This document shows, in pieces, positions 17,131-23,642 of a stretch of 59,618 nucleotides of DNA. The notes beneath the pieces are model-generated. The model had not been told where the DNA came from, did no database searches, and saw nothing but the letters and a program-made list of their open reading frames with translations. The DNA comes from Roseobacter sp. (GTDB taxonomy: Bacteria; Pseudomonadota; Alphaproteobacteria; Rhodobacterales; Rhodobacteraceae): positions 1 through 59,618 of the forward strand of contig JAGXGZ010000060.1 in NCBI GenBank assembly GCA_024636495.1, written 5' to 3'. A program made the position numbers and the translations under genes. Every line of letters starts with the position of its first letter. Positions within the stretch are counted from its first letter, which is position 1.

Positions 17131-17432
17131 TAACGGCGCGCCGCAATGAGCCCGACCAAAAATCCGACGCCCGCTGCAATACCCATGGCTGTCGCAGGTT
17201 GTGTCCGAATAAACGCCTCTGCGTTTTGCTGTGCTTCTACGGCTTTTTCCTTGCCAGCTTCTGCATAGTCATGTGCAGTTGTGCGGGCTTGATCCTTGGC
17301 GTCACGCGCCTTGGTTTTGCTGTAGTCGCTTACCGATCCGGTGAGAGCAGCGATATCATCCTTGAGGATCGACATTTGGATCGACAGATCTTCAACCGTT
17401 ATATCTTTGTGCATTCCTAGGTCCTTAGCCAT
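17130..17432 (-). CDS. DUF883 / YqjD-ElaB-like membrane-anchored protein
   Basis: A 100-residue protein: a long charged helix (residues 15-78, rich in Ala, Lys, Glu, with KTKARDAKDQARTTAHDYAE), then one membrane anchor with the glycine-rich pattern AMGIAAGVGFLVGLIAARR at the end. This is the shape of E. coli YqjD/ElaB, which tie ribosomes to the membrane in stationary phase. Ribosome binding has not been shown for this protein. A full EcfG-type promoter lies 35 bases upstream, so stress control is well supported. Confidence 0.85.
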   Translation of the reverse strand: MAKDLGMHKDITVEDLSIQMSILKDDIAALTGSVSDYSKTKARDAKDQARTTAHDYAEAGKEKAVEAQQNAEAFIRTQPATAMGIAAGVGFLVGLIAARR

Positions 17433-17466
17433 TGGGTATCTCCATTAATTGTTTCTTCAATCTATA

Positions 17467-17491
17467 AACGCTCAGTGCGACATTCAGTTCC
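17467..17491 (-). promoter_or_regulatory. EcfG-type promoter of DUF883-holin operon
   Basis: Minus-strand GGAAC (17491-17487), a 16-base spacer, then CGTT (17470-17467). This is a full match to the alphaproteobacterial general stress sigma factor consensus. Transcription would start near 17460, about 28 bases before the ATG of the DUF883 gene. Confidence 0.8.
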
Positions 17492-17523
17492 AAATTTTCA
17501 GAAAGTTGAATCGTGCCAACAAA

Positions 17524-17550
17524 AAAGGCCACGCGGTCTGCGTGGCCTTT
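17524..17550 (-). terminator. Rho-independent terminator of phyR
   Basis: Perfect stem GGCCACGC/GCGTGGCC extended by AAA/TTT, loop GGTCT, and a T run on the minus strand. It lies 21 bases after the phyR stop and separates phyR from the stress promoter of the next operon. Confidence 0.85.
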
Positions 17551-17570
17551 CATAAAAATTGCCTTGAGTA

Positions 17571-18380
17571 TCAGGAGTTCAGCGTTTCGGTCGACGAAAA
17601 GAACATCGCTTGAGATACTGCTGAGACAACTTGATCAACCGAGTAAGGCTTGGAAATCAAGAACGCCGGTTCCGGTTTGTCCCCGGTCAGAAGGCGCTCG
17701 GGGAAAGCCGTGATAAAGATGACTGGACGCTGGCCCAATTCGGTCAGCAGGTCGTTGACGGCATCAATACCCGATGAATTATCCGCCAGCTGGATATCGG
17801 CAAGTATCAGGTCGGGCACGTCTGCCTTGCCCAACTTGACCGCCTCCGCCCGGGTGCGTGCAATGCCGGTGACGCGGTGGCCCATGTCGGCGACAATAGA
17901 TTCAATATCCATCGCGATGATCGCTTCGTCTTCGATGATCATGACCGAACCCGTCACACTGTCGGCCATCTCGCGTCGTGCGATTTGAACCAATTGGCTG
18001 GCCTCTTGCTCGTCTATGCCAATGATCACACCAACTTCCTCGAACGAAAAACCCTCGATCGTGTGCAAAAGCAGCGCTTCGCGGCTGTGGTTTGTCAGTT
18101 TGGCAAGATGCTTTTGCGCTTTTGCACGAGCACCGCTTTCACCCTCTTCAATCGGGGCACCAGCGCTGGCCCAAATGCTGTAAAGGACTTTGAAGATCCC
18201 CGTCCGCACGTTTGTTCCGTCCAAGACAGACCGATCCACCAGAATTGCCTCAAGTGCCGCGGCAGCGAACGCATCGCCACTGGTCTGACTGCCCGTTAAC
18301 GCGCGCGCATAGCGGCGCAAGTAAGGCAGGCACTGACCCAGCGCATCGCTGACACTCGTGTTTTCTGTGACATCCGTCAT
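17571..18380 (-). CDS. phyR: PhyR, anti-anti-sigma response regulator of the general stress response
   Basis: A 269-residue protein with the two-part PhyR layout. Residues 10-140 form a sigma-factor-like domain (sigma2 and sigma4 regions, e.g. HSREALLLHTIEGFSFEEVG); residues 145-265 form a receiver with Glu150/Asp151, phospho-acceptor Asp195 (LILADIQ) and Lys244 (ISKPYS). When phosphorylated, PhyR exposes the sigma-like part, binds NepR and frees EcfG. It is divergent from nepR-ecfG-kinase with an 105-base shared control region holding EcfG-type promoters on both strands, which implies positive feedback. Its own terminator follows. Confidence 0.97.
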   Translation of the reverse strand: MTDVTENTSVSDALGQCLPYLRRYARALTGSQTSGDAFAAAALEAILVDRSVLDGTNVRTGIFKVLYSIWASAGAPIEEGESGARAKAQKHLAKLTNHSREALLLHTIEGFSFEEVGVIIGIDEQEASQLVQIARREMADSVTGSVMIIEDEAIIAMDIESIVADMGHRVTGIARTRAEAVKLGKADVPDLILADIQLADNSSGIDAVNDLLTELGQRPVIFITAFPERLLTGDKPEPAFLISKPYSVDQVVSAVSQAMFFSSTETLNS

Positions 18381-18407
18381 TTATCGTCGTCCTTTTAAAA
18401 TATTTCT

Positions 18408-18433
18408 GGAACCAAACCCCAAAGATGTGTGTT
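18408..18433 (+). promoter_or_regulatory. EcfG-type promoter of nepR-ecfG-kinase
   Basis: GGAAC at 18408-18412, 17-base spacer, TGTT at 18430-18433 (one mismatch to CGTT). The start of transcription would be near 18440, about 45 bases before nepR. It overlaps almost completely the opposite promoter for phyR: the arms GGAACCAAAC and GTTTAGTTCC form an inverted repeat with one mismatch. Confidence 0.7.
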
Positions 18434-18440
18434 TAGTTCC
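18415..18440 (-). promoter_or_regulatory. EcfG-type promoter of phyR
   Basis: Minus-strand GGAAC at 18440-18436, 17-base spacer, GGTT at 18418-18415 (one mismatch to CGTT). The start of transcription would be near 18408, about 28 bases before the phyR ATG. The -35 element of each promoter lies at the -10 side of the other, so two polymerases should not be able to sit here at once. Confidence 0.65.
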
Positions 18441-18485
18441 ACATCTTGTGCAGAAAAAATCAAACTTAAGTCAGGAACATTGTTG

Positions 18486-18641
18486 ATGCAGTTGGGCCAA
18501 AACGATGACCAAGAACGTTTTATCGACGAAAATCTTCGCCGTGTCTATGAGGAGACGGTGGATGAAGGGATTCCTGATAAATTTAAGGATTTGCTGAAAA
18601 AGCTTAAAGACCAAGAGAAAAACAACGGACGCCAGCAATGA
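18486..18641 (+). CDS. nepR: NepR anti-sigma factor
   Basis: A 51-residue protein holding the NepR core: IDENLRRVYEETVDEGIPDK followed by FKDLLKKLKDQ. NepR holds EcfG inactive until phosphorylated PhyR takes it away. The ATG at 18486 gives the usual short N-terminal tail and has AGGAA about 9 bases upstream; the frame is open to 18429 but that part is not NepR-like. Its stop overlaps the ecfG ATG (ATGA), giving coupled expression of sigma and anti-sigma factor. Confidence 0.93.
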   Translation: MQLGQNDDQERFIDENLRRVYEETVDEGIPDKFKDLLKKLKDQEKNNGRQQ

Positions 18642-19195
18642 GCAATGCCGATCCGCGCGATGAATTGGTAGAGCATTTGCCTGCCATGCGCGCCTTTGCA
18701 ATCAGCTTGACCAGAAATGGTGCGATTGCTGATGACATGGTACAAGATACCGTGGTTAAGGCTTGGACAAATATAGATAAATTCGAGGTCGGCACCAACA
18801 TGCGTGCATGGCTATTTACTATCTTGCGCAACACTTATTATTCGTCTCGCCGCAAAGCAAACCGCGAAGTTGCTGATATCGACGGTGTGTTCACCGAAAG
18901 CTTGGCCGAAAAGCCAGCGCATGACGGACACATGCAGATGACGGATTTCCGCAAAGCTTTGAGCGAACTGAAAGATGAACAGCGTGAGGCACTTTTGTTG
19001 GTCGGTGCGTCAGGCTTTTCCTACGAGGAGGCCGCAGAGATGTGCGGCGTGGCGGTGGGTACGATCAAAAGCCGGACCAATCGTGCGCGCGCCCGGATTT
19101 CTGAGTTGATGGGTTTGAAGGATGACGAAAGTCTGGAAATGACGGACGATGCGACGATGTCGGTGATATCCTCATCAAAAGTGTCGTCCTTTTAA
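18638..19195 (+). CDS. ecfG: EcfG general stress response sigma factor
   Basis: A 185-residue ECF sigma factor of the EcfG class: sigma2 around residues 12-75 (DDMVQDTVVKAW, then FTILRNTYYSSRRK) and sigma4 around 105-158 (LKDEQREALLLVG, then VGTIKSRTNRARARI). A Ser/Asp-rich tail follows. It directs RNA polymerase to GGAAC-N16/17-CGTT promoters, several of which lie in this window. It is co-translated with nepR and followed 2 bases later by the kinase gene. Confidence 0.96.
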   Translation: MSNADPRDELVEHLPAMRAFAISLTRNGAIADDMVQDTVVKAWTNIDKFEVGTNMRAWLFTILRNTYYSSRRKANREVADIDGVFTESLAEKPAHDGHMQMTDFRKALSELKDEQREALLLVGASGFSYEEAAEMCGVAVGTIKSRTNRARARISELMGLKDDESLEMTDDATMSVISSSKVSSF

Positions 19196-19197
19196 TC

Positions 19198-20919
19198 ATG
19201 ACCTCAGGCTTTTTTGCGACCGATCTCCTGCGGGGCCTAACCTTTCGGATTTTGTTGTTCCTGTCATTGGCGCTTTTGCCCATTGGCCTGATTGCCGTCG
19301 TCCAAACCCGCGAGATTGCTGATAAAAACACAGTAAACGCCGAACTTTCGTTGCTTGCGATTACAGAGCAGGCATCATCGACCGAAAGGGGGCTAATCCA
19401 AGAGGCGTTTGGCGGCGCGGATGCGTTGGCGTCGGTCGTAAATCTGATAAAGGCAGATAGCTTTTCTTGCAGTGCTTTTTTGCGTGAATACCAGCAGAAC
19501 TCGAACCTTTACACGATCGTAAGCTTTGTCACTGTGCAAGGAGATATGAACTGCGTGTCATCCGGTATTTCGGCAGATGTTACTGAACATGAAGTATACA
19601 AAAAGATGATGGCGGCACAGCAGAGGACAGCAAACCTGTCAATAATGCCTGCCCAAAGCAAAGAACCGGTTTTAGTGATCAGCGTGCCATTGCGAGTGAA
19701 CAACGAGCTTTTAGGCTTTGTTAACATGTCGATCCCCGAACGTGTGTTTGGCCAGGTCTCGGAACCCGGTATGGAAACTCGCCCCCTAGCCCTGCTTACT
19801 TTTAACGCAGATGGGGATATTTTAACGACCGAGAATGATCGCGGTGTCGCCCAGACAGAGCTGCCAAAGCTGCAAGAATTGAAGTGGTATGCAGGCCAGT
19901 CTGGCCGGATTATCAGGGACACGAACAAGAACGGTGAAAACCGGGTTTACGCAATTTTGCCGATTGTTCCGGGCGTGGTCTATGCGATGAGCGTTTGGCC
20001 GGAGGATTCCCCGCTATTACGTGCAGGCGCTACAACCCGGCTAAGCCTTTTGCTTCCGGTGATCATGTGGATTGCCAGCTTGATCGTCGCGTTTTGGGCA
20101 CTGAACCGCTTGGCAATAAAACATATTCGCAAATTAGGTCGTCAGATGCGCCATTTCGCGCTGAACAGAACATTACCGCGCGCCCCGCTTGACGGCGTTG
20201 TTCCGACCGAGATCCTGAACATGGAGGAGGCGTTTGTCGGCATGGCTGAGTCTATTCTGCGCGACGAGGCCAAGCTGGAAGACAACCTGCGCCAAAAGAA
20301 CATCCTATTAAAAGAAGTTCACCATAGGGTTAAAAACAATCTCCAGCTCATTTCGTCCATCATGAACATGCAGATCCGTCAGGCATCCACTCAGGATGCG
20401 AAGCGCGTTTTGCAGCGCCTTCAAGACCGCATTCTCAGCCTCGCGACCGTCCACAAAAGCCTGTATCAGGACGATAGTCTGACCCGCGTAGATGGTGGCG
20501 TCTTAATGCATGAAATCGTCAACCAACTGCTAAGCGTAGGCCTTGCGACAGGATCGGGTGTAAAAGTCACCCAAAAATACGAGGCGATCCAGCTTGAACC
20601 CGATGATGCAGCCCCGTTGACGCTGCTTGTATCAGAAGCCGTGACAAATGCTTTGAAATACGTGGCTGTAGCGGAAATGGACAAGGGTTTGATAGAGATC
20701 AGCTTGAAATACACGGAACCAGAAATGGCTCTTTTGTTGGTCAAGAACTCCACCGGTTCCGGCGAGGTAGAGGAAGGGACCGGATTGGGATCCCGTCTGA
20801 TCCATGCATTCTCGCGCCAACTGAACGGCCACTTTGAAGTTATCAAAGAGCCTGATAGCTACACGCTGAGCGTCGAGTTTCCTGTCCCTCTACAAGCCAA
20901 GATTGTCTATGACTACTAG
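19198..20919 (+). CDS. Membrane sensor histidine kinase, HisKA_2 family (PhyK-like)
   Basis: A 573-residue kinase. Two membrane segments (about 14-36 and 284-303) bracket a periplasmic sensor domain of about 250 residues with three Cys; a HAMP-like stretch follows. The HisKA_2 dimerisation segment LLKEVHHRVKNNLQLISSIM carries the phospho-His (His375/His376), and the ATPase part has VSEAVTNALKYV (N box) and GTGLGSRL (G box). HisKA_2/HWE kinases next to ecfG are the usual PhyR kinases, so it most likely phosphorylates PhyR. The signal sensed is unknown. It starts 2 bases after ecfG, inside the same operon. Confidence 0.9.
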   Translation: MTSGFFATDLLRGLTFRILLFLSLALLPIGLIAVVQTREIADKNTVNAELSLLAITEQASSTERGLIQEAFGGADALASVVNLIKADSFSCSAFLREYQQNSNLYTIVSFVTVQGDMNCVSSGISADVTEHEVYKKMMAAQQRTANLSIMPAQSKEPVLVISVPLRVNNELLGFVNMSIPERVFGQVSEPGMETRPLALLTFNADGDILTTENDRGVAQTELPKLQELKWYAGQSGRIIRDTNKNGENRVYAILPIVPGVVYAMSVWPEDSPLLRAGATTRLSLLLPVIMWIASLIVAFWALNRLAIKHIRKLGRQMRHFALNRTLPRAPLDGVVPTEILNMEEAFVGMAESILRDEAKLEDNLRQKNILLKEVHHRVKNNLQLISSIMNMQIRQASTQDAKRVLQRLQDRILSLATVHKSLYQDDSLTRVDGGVLMHEIVNQLLSVGLATGSGVKVTQKYEAIQLEPDDAAPLTLLVSEAVTNALKYVAVAEMDKGLIEISLKYTEPEMALLLVKNSTGSGEVEEGTGLGSRLIHAFSRQLNGHFEVIKEPDSYTLSVEFPVPLQAKIVYDY

Positions 20920-21241
20920 GATGTTAGAGGTTTTGAGCTGATCATCGGATTTTTCCAAGAAAAATCAGCCTGAAAATATAAATAATTGAATATGTCAGGG
21001 GATACTCTGGCCGAACCTCATAAAAACGGACGGTCATCCGGTTAGCAATGATCTGCCCCTGTTTCTTAAAGGAATCTTAAGTGCGCCCGTAGATTTTCAT
21101 ATGTCACACGACGTATTCTTGGGATCGCCGTAGTGTGCAGCCGCAGCAATTAGGCGTCAAAGCCCTTTTTCTTATGGAACATTCACGGGGTATCGGTGTT
21201 ATTTTCCCGAGCCTAATTGGATTTTAAGAAAGGAGGAGGCT
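20920..21241. other. Intergenic stretch after the kinase gene
   Basis: About 320 bases. It holds a weak hairpin with an AT-rich stem near 20937-20970 (possible terminator of the nepR operon), then nothing clear, then an EcfG-type promoter at 21176-21200 and a strong ribosome site (AAGGAGGAGG) for the small gene at 21242. Confidence 0.5.
21176..21200 (+). promoter_or_regulatory. EcfG-type promoter of small membrane protein gene
   Basis: GGAAC at 21176-21180, 16-base spacer, TGTT at 21197-21200. One mismatch to the -10 consensus CGTT. The start of transcription would be near 21207, about 35 bases before the ATG at 21242. Confidence 0.7.
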
Positions 21242-21400
21242 ATGCAGATCGATCTGTTCGTTGGATCTTTGATGATCCTGACGCTAGCTGCCATTGCGAT
21301 ATTCTCATTGACGACACGGAAACGCGATGACGACGTAAAAGACAAATGGTCAAATTTCCGCACTAAAAACGATGATCACGATAACCGGTCCGGAACTTAG
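21242..21400 (+). CDS. 52-residue membrane protein, probable general stress gene
   Basis: A short gene of 52 codons. The product starts MQIDLFVGSLMILTLAAIAI, which gives one membrane segment (residues 5-23), followed by a very polar tail (TRKRDDDVKDKW...KNDDHDNRSGT). The ribosome site AAGGAGGAGG is among the strongest in the window and the gene has its own EcfG-type promoter, which together make it credible despite its size. I do not recognise the family. It is probably an inner-membrane peptide induced under stress, with the charged tail in the cytoplasm. Confidence 0.7.
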   Translation: MQIDLFVGSLMILTLAAIAIFSLTTRKRDDDVKDKWSNFRTKNDDHDNRSGT

Positions 21401-21408
21401 CGGTAGCA

Positions 21409-21960
21409 TTAAAAACTGGGCGGCGTGCAGGCGCTTACGACGACACATACGGTATCGCCTAAATTTCTGAACCGATGCGGCAAACGGCTGTCAAAAAGAT
21501 AGCCATCGCCAGTCTTCAGAACTTCACTGGTTCCGTCCACGGTCACTTCGATTTCGCCAGAAATCACGACACCTGCTTCTTCCCCTTCATGCACGATCAA
21601 TTCCGGCCCGGTATCTGCGCCGGGCGGATAGGTTTCGTGCAATACTTGCAAGGAATGCTGCTCGGCGTTGCCAAGCTGGCGCAAGGATACCTGGCCCTCG
21701 CTCGACGGCGAAATCTTGATGAACTCACTTTCGCGGTAAAACACCTTGGGGTTGGTTTGATCTTCCAATGTCGAAAAGAACTCGGCCATACTGATAGGGA
21801 TCGCATCAAGCAGGCTTTTAAGGGATGCAACCGACGGGCTGGTTTTGTTCTTTTCAATCAGCGAAATAGTCCCATTGGTCAGGCCAGCCAAACTGGCCAA
21901 CTCGCGTTGGGACAGCCCGCGTTCTTCGCGAATCGTTCTTAGCCTTTGACCTATGTCCAC
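21409..21960 (-). CDS. XRE-family regulator with C-terminal cupin (PuuR-like)
   Basis: A 183-residue regulator: helix-turn-helix at residues 5-60 (GLSQRELASLAGLTNGTISL) and a cupin sensor domain at about 105-178 (HEGEEAGVVISGEIEV, then GDGYLFDSRLPHRF). This layout is that of PuuR and related regulators of polyamine and amino acid use. It is divergent from a 4-aminobutyrate-type aminotransferase gene, with 179 bases between them, so it very likely controls that gene and itself. The ligand is probably a polyamine, 4-aminobutyrate or a related compound. Confidence 0.9.
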   Translation of the reverse strand: MDIGQRLRTIREERGLSQRELASLAGLTNGTISLIEKNKTSPSVASLKSLLDAIPISMAEFFSTLEDQTNPKVFYRESEFIKISPSSEGQVSLRQLGNAEQHSLQVLHETYPPGADTGPELIVHEGEEAGVVISGEIEVTVDGTSEVLKTGDGYLFDSRLPHRFRNLGDTVCVVVSACTPPSF

Positions 21961-22080
21961 GTCTGGCCCCTGAAATTTCTTTTGCGATGTCTAACCCGTA
22001 TCTGCGTGCGATCACAGGCGAAATTTAGCGCAGTCCTAAATGTGCTGGCCAGCCAAATTGAAACTTCATTGACAATTAAA

Positions 22081-22107
22081 TTAAACGCAATAAGAGGATT
22101 TTAAACG
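22081..22107. promoter_or_regulatory. Candidate operator: TTAAACG direct repeat, 20-bp step
   Basis: TTAAACG at 22081-22087 recurs exactly at 22101-22107, two helical turns apart, in the AT-rich region just upstream of the aminotransferase ATG (22140). This would suit a dimeric XRE regulator such as the divergent PuuR-like protein. It is only a pattern; no known site for this regulator is available here. Confidence 0.35.
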
Positions 22108-22139
22108 AAACACCCGCGTTCCATCATAAGGATCTGAGA

Positions 22140-23534
22140 ATGTCCAGCACAGTCAAGAAGCCCGCGCGCCAAGGCGCAGCCAAGAAAACGACCAAAAGCA
22201 CAGTGGTTCCAGACATGCTGGAAGCGAACATCTCCATTGAGACGAACGCCCAATTGATGGCACGCCGCGAACTGGCCGTGCCGCGCGGTGTTGCGTCGGC
22301 CGCTACAGTATATGCCAAGTATGCCGAGAATGCAGAGCTTTGGGATGTCGACGGCAACCGCTATATTGATTTCGTAGGCGGTATTGGCGTGCTCAACACC
22401 GGTCATCGTCACCCAAAGGTAATCGCAGCCGCTAAGGCGCAAGAAGACCAGTACACGCACACCAGCTTTCAGGTCGTCCCTTACGGCCCATATATCGAGC
22501 TGGCCGAAAAGCTGAACGCACTTGCCCCCGGTGACATGCCCAAAAAGACACTGCTGGTCACCACCGGTGCAGAAGCGGTCGAAAACGCGGTCAAGATCGC
22601 CCGCGCTGCCACGGGGCGCCCCGGTGTAATTGCCTTTACCGGCGGATATCATGGCCGGACCTTGCTGACGCTTGGCCTGACGGGCAAAGTATCTCCTTAC
22701 AAGAAAGACGTAGGCCCCTTCCCCTCTGACATTTTCCGCGCACCTTTTCCATCGCAGCGTGACGGCATCACGGTGCAGGACGCGATCACAGGCCTGAAAA
22801 ACCTGTTCCTGACCGATGCGCAGCCAGAGCGGGTTGCCGCGATCATCATCGAGCCCGTGTTGGGTGAAGGTGGCTATACGCCAGTGCCTTTCGACATGAT
22901 GCGCCAACTGCGCGAAATCTGTGACGAGCATGGCATCTTGCTGATCGCTGACGAAGTTCAAGCTGGCTTTGGCCGGACCGGTACGTGGTTTGCCATCGAG
23001 CATTCGGGCGTGGTGCCTGATCTGATCACCGTGGCGAAATCCATGGCAGGCGGGTATCCGTTGGCTGGTGTTATCGGGCGTGCAGACGTGATGGACGCAA
23101 TGGCACCCGGCGGTTTGGGCGGCACCTATGGCGGCAATCCGGTTGCATGCGCTGCATCATTGGCAGCCATCGCAGCAATCGAGGAAGAAGGCCTTCTGGC
23201 GCGGTCTACCACCATGGGCGAGCACCTGAAGGCGCGATTCGCCGAGATCGGCGCACGGTCTGCCCCGTTCCGCATGTGGGACATTCGGGGTCTGGGCGCG
23301 ATGATCGCGGTCGAGTTTGTGACAGACTTTGACACGGCTAAGCCCGACGGAGAGTTCACCAAGCGCGTGATTGCCCATGCGATGAAGCGCGGCTTGCTTT
23401 TGCTGAGCTGTGGCATGTACGGCAACGCAATTCGCGTGATGGTGCCACTGACTGCCTCGGACGAAATTGTCGAAGAAGGTCTGACGATCTTTGAAGAGGC
23501 GTTGCAGGCGGCAATGCTTGAGCAAACACACTAA
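22140..23534 (+). CDS. gabT: 4-aminobutyrate-type class III aminotransferase (GabT/PuuE-like)
   Basis: A 464-residue class III PLP aminotransferase with an extra basic N-terminal tail (KKPARQGAAKKTTKS). PLP Lys300 is in ITVAKSMAGGYPLAG, the Asp that holds the pyridine nitrogen is in IADEVQAGFGRTG, and the phosphate-binding TTGAEAVENAVK is present. GabT/PuuE members move the amino group of 4-aminobutyrate to 2-oxoglutarate, giving succinate semialdehyde and glutamate. The divergent PuuR-like regulator supports a role in polyamine or GABA use. Other omega-amino acids are possible substrates. A clear terminator follows. Confidence 0.88.
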   Translation: MSSTVKKPARQGAAKKTTKSTVVPDMLEANISIETNAQLMARRELAVPRGVASAATVYAKYAENAELWDVDGNRYIDFVGGIGVLNTGHRHPKVIAAAKAQEDQYTHTSFQVVPYGPYIELAEKLNALAPGDMPKKTLLVTTGAEAVENAVKIARAATGRPGVIAFTGGYHGRTLLTLGLTGKVSPYKKDVGPFPSDIFRAPFPSQRDGITVQDAITGLKNLFLTDAQPERVAAIIIEPVLGEGGYTPVPFDMMRQLREICDEHGILLIADEVQAGFGRTGTWFAIEHSGVVPDLITVAKSMAGGYPLAGVIGRADVMDAMAPGGLGGTYGGNPVACAASLAAIAAIEEEGLLARSTTMGEHLKARFAEIGARSAPFRMWDIRGLGAMIAVEFVTDFDTAKPDGEFTKRVIAHAMKRGLLLLSCGMYGNAIRVMVPLTASDEIVEEGLTIFEEALQAAMLEQTH

Positions 23535-23550
23535 ACGATCCTAGATAAGG

Positions 23551-23581
23551 AAAGGCGCGCGGGGAAACTTGCGCGCCTTTT
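23551..23581 (+). terminator. Rho-independent terminator of the aminotransferase gene
   Basis: AAAGGCGCGC and GCGCGCCTTT form a 10-bp stem around a 10-nt loop, followed by TTT. It lies 17 bases after the gabT stop. Confidence 0.85.
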
Positions 23582-23593
23582 GCGTTTGTCGAC

Positions 23594-23638
23594 GTTTTCT
23601 TTCAAAGAAAACGGACCGGAATTTTCGGAAAATTCCGG
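23594..23638 (-). terminator. Two back-to-back hairpins after the FMN enzyme gene
   Basis: GTTTTCTTT..AAAGAAAAC (23594-23612) and CCGGAATTTT..AAAATTCCGG (23616-23638) are two near-perfect inverted repeats, 3 bases apart, directly after the minus-strand gene that stops at 23643. The AT-rich stems suggest a double terminator or a structure that protects the mRNA end. Confidence 0.6.
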
Positions 23639-23642
23639 CGCG

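Noticed and set aside
22101..23003. 300-codon antisense frame in the aminotransferase gene
   Set aside because: Shadow frame of gabT with no protein family signal.
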